Shown here: positions 5,483 to 5,615 of the stretch, in pieces
How the letters are laid out: each line of letters starts with the position of its first letter
Numbering within the stretch: position 1 is the first letter of the stretch
NCBI GenBank assembly: GCA_013298245.1
Contig: JAAFHD010000264.1
Location: 1-5,615 of the forward strand
Length of the DNA stretch: 5,615 bases
Direction: 5' to 3'
Origin: Alphaproteobacteria bacterium
GTDB lineage: Bacteria; Pseudomonadota; Alphaproteobacteria; Acetobacterales; Acetobacteraceae
Translations under genes and position numbers: made by a program
Notes under the pieces: model-generated
Database searches by the model: none
Told to the model about the DNA's origin: nothing
Seen by the model: only the letters and a program-made list of their open reading frames with translations

Positions 5483-5615
5483 ATGATCACCCTTGCCCTG
5501 GCACCCAAGCGACGAGGCCGTGGCATGTCGGTCGCACAGCGCTTACGGCTGATGGCACTGCGCTTCGATGCGGGCCTGCGTGAAACGCCTGGACGCTTCT
5601 TGCCACTGGCCTATG
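5483..5615 (+). CDS. start of an unrecognised gene (3' partial)
   Basis: An open frame from ATG 5483 runs to the window edge (44 complete codons). Its third positions are G/C-rich and it reads MITLALAPKRRGRGMSVAQ..., continuing to ...TPGRFLPLAY. It follows the NADAR stop by 40 bases on the same strand, so co-transcription is likely. GGATGGG (5470-5476) could be the ribosome-binding site for ATG 5483. An in-frame TTG at 5465, 8 bases after AAGGGA (5451-5456), would add six residues and is an equally serious start candidate. The N-terminus is short, basic and not recognised. If NADAR acts with a partner in this operon, this is the gene to examine. Confidence 0.45.
   Translation, partial: MITLALAPKRRGRGMSVAQRLRLMALRFDAGLRETPGRFLPLAY

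Overview
The window comes from a GC-rich bacterium. The coding parts have strongly G/C-biased third codon positions and Proteobacteria-type gene families (HlyD-type type I secretion adaptor, IS5-family transposase, ParB-domain DNA methyltransferase with DUF5681). An alphaproteobacterium or a GC-rich gammaproteobacterium fits, but the sequence does not settle the taxon. It reads as the edge of a secretion operon (1-1773) joined through a broken insertion sequence (about 1783-2006) to an accessory region (2010-5615).

Region 1 (1-1773, + strand): the 3' end of an unrecognised gene shares one base (TGATG) with a complete HlyD-family membrane-fusion protein gene. The partner ABC transporter and outer-membrane channel are not in the window. 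Region 2 (1774-2009): the in-frame C-terminal 68 or so codons of an IS5-family transposase begin within about 10 bases of the hlyD stop and run to a plausible IS right end. The rest of the IS is missing, so this is a deletion or recombination scar. It lies between two genes that converge on it.

Region 3 (2010-4273, - strand): a two-gene operon. A ParB-like N-terminal domain fused to a beta-class N6-adenine DNA methyltransferase overlaps (ATGA) a DUF5681 protein with an AT-hook-like GRPRK motif. No restriction endonuclease is visible, so the methyltransferase looks like an orphan of the kind found in prophages and genomic islands.

Region 4 (about 4274-4950): a long divergent intergenic region with a sandwich composition. 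By hand count, 4321-4460 is 21% GC, 4461-4730 is 64% GC and 4741-4920 is 20% GC. The GC-rich core holds a nested inverted repeat and a possible 66-codon gene. The AT-rich arms hold an exact IHF-consensus match, several short palindromes and candidate promoters.

Region 5 (4951-5615, + strand): a complete NADAR (DUF1768/YbiA-like) N-glycosidase-family gene, followed after about 40 bases by the start of an unrecognised gene that runs off the window. The most interesting part is 2010-5615. There a ParB-methyltransferase/DUF5681 pair and a NADAR gene diverge from an AT-rich control region of unusual composition. This could be a DNA-modification and ADP-ribose-related module, but that link rests on position alone.
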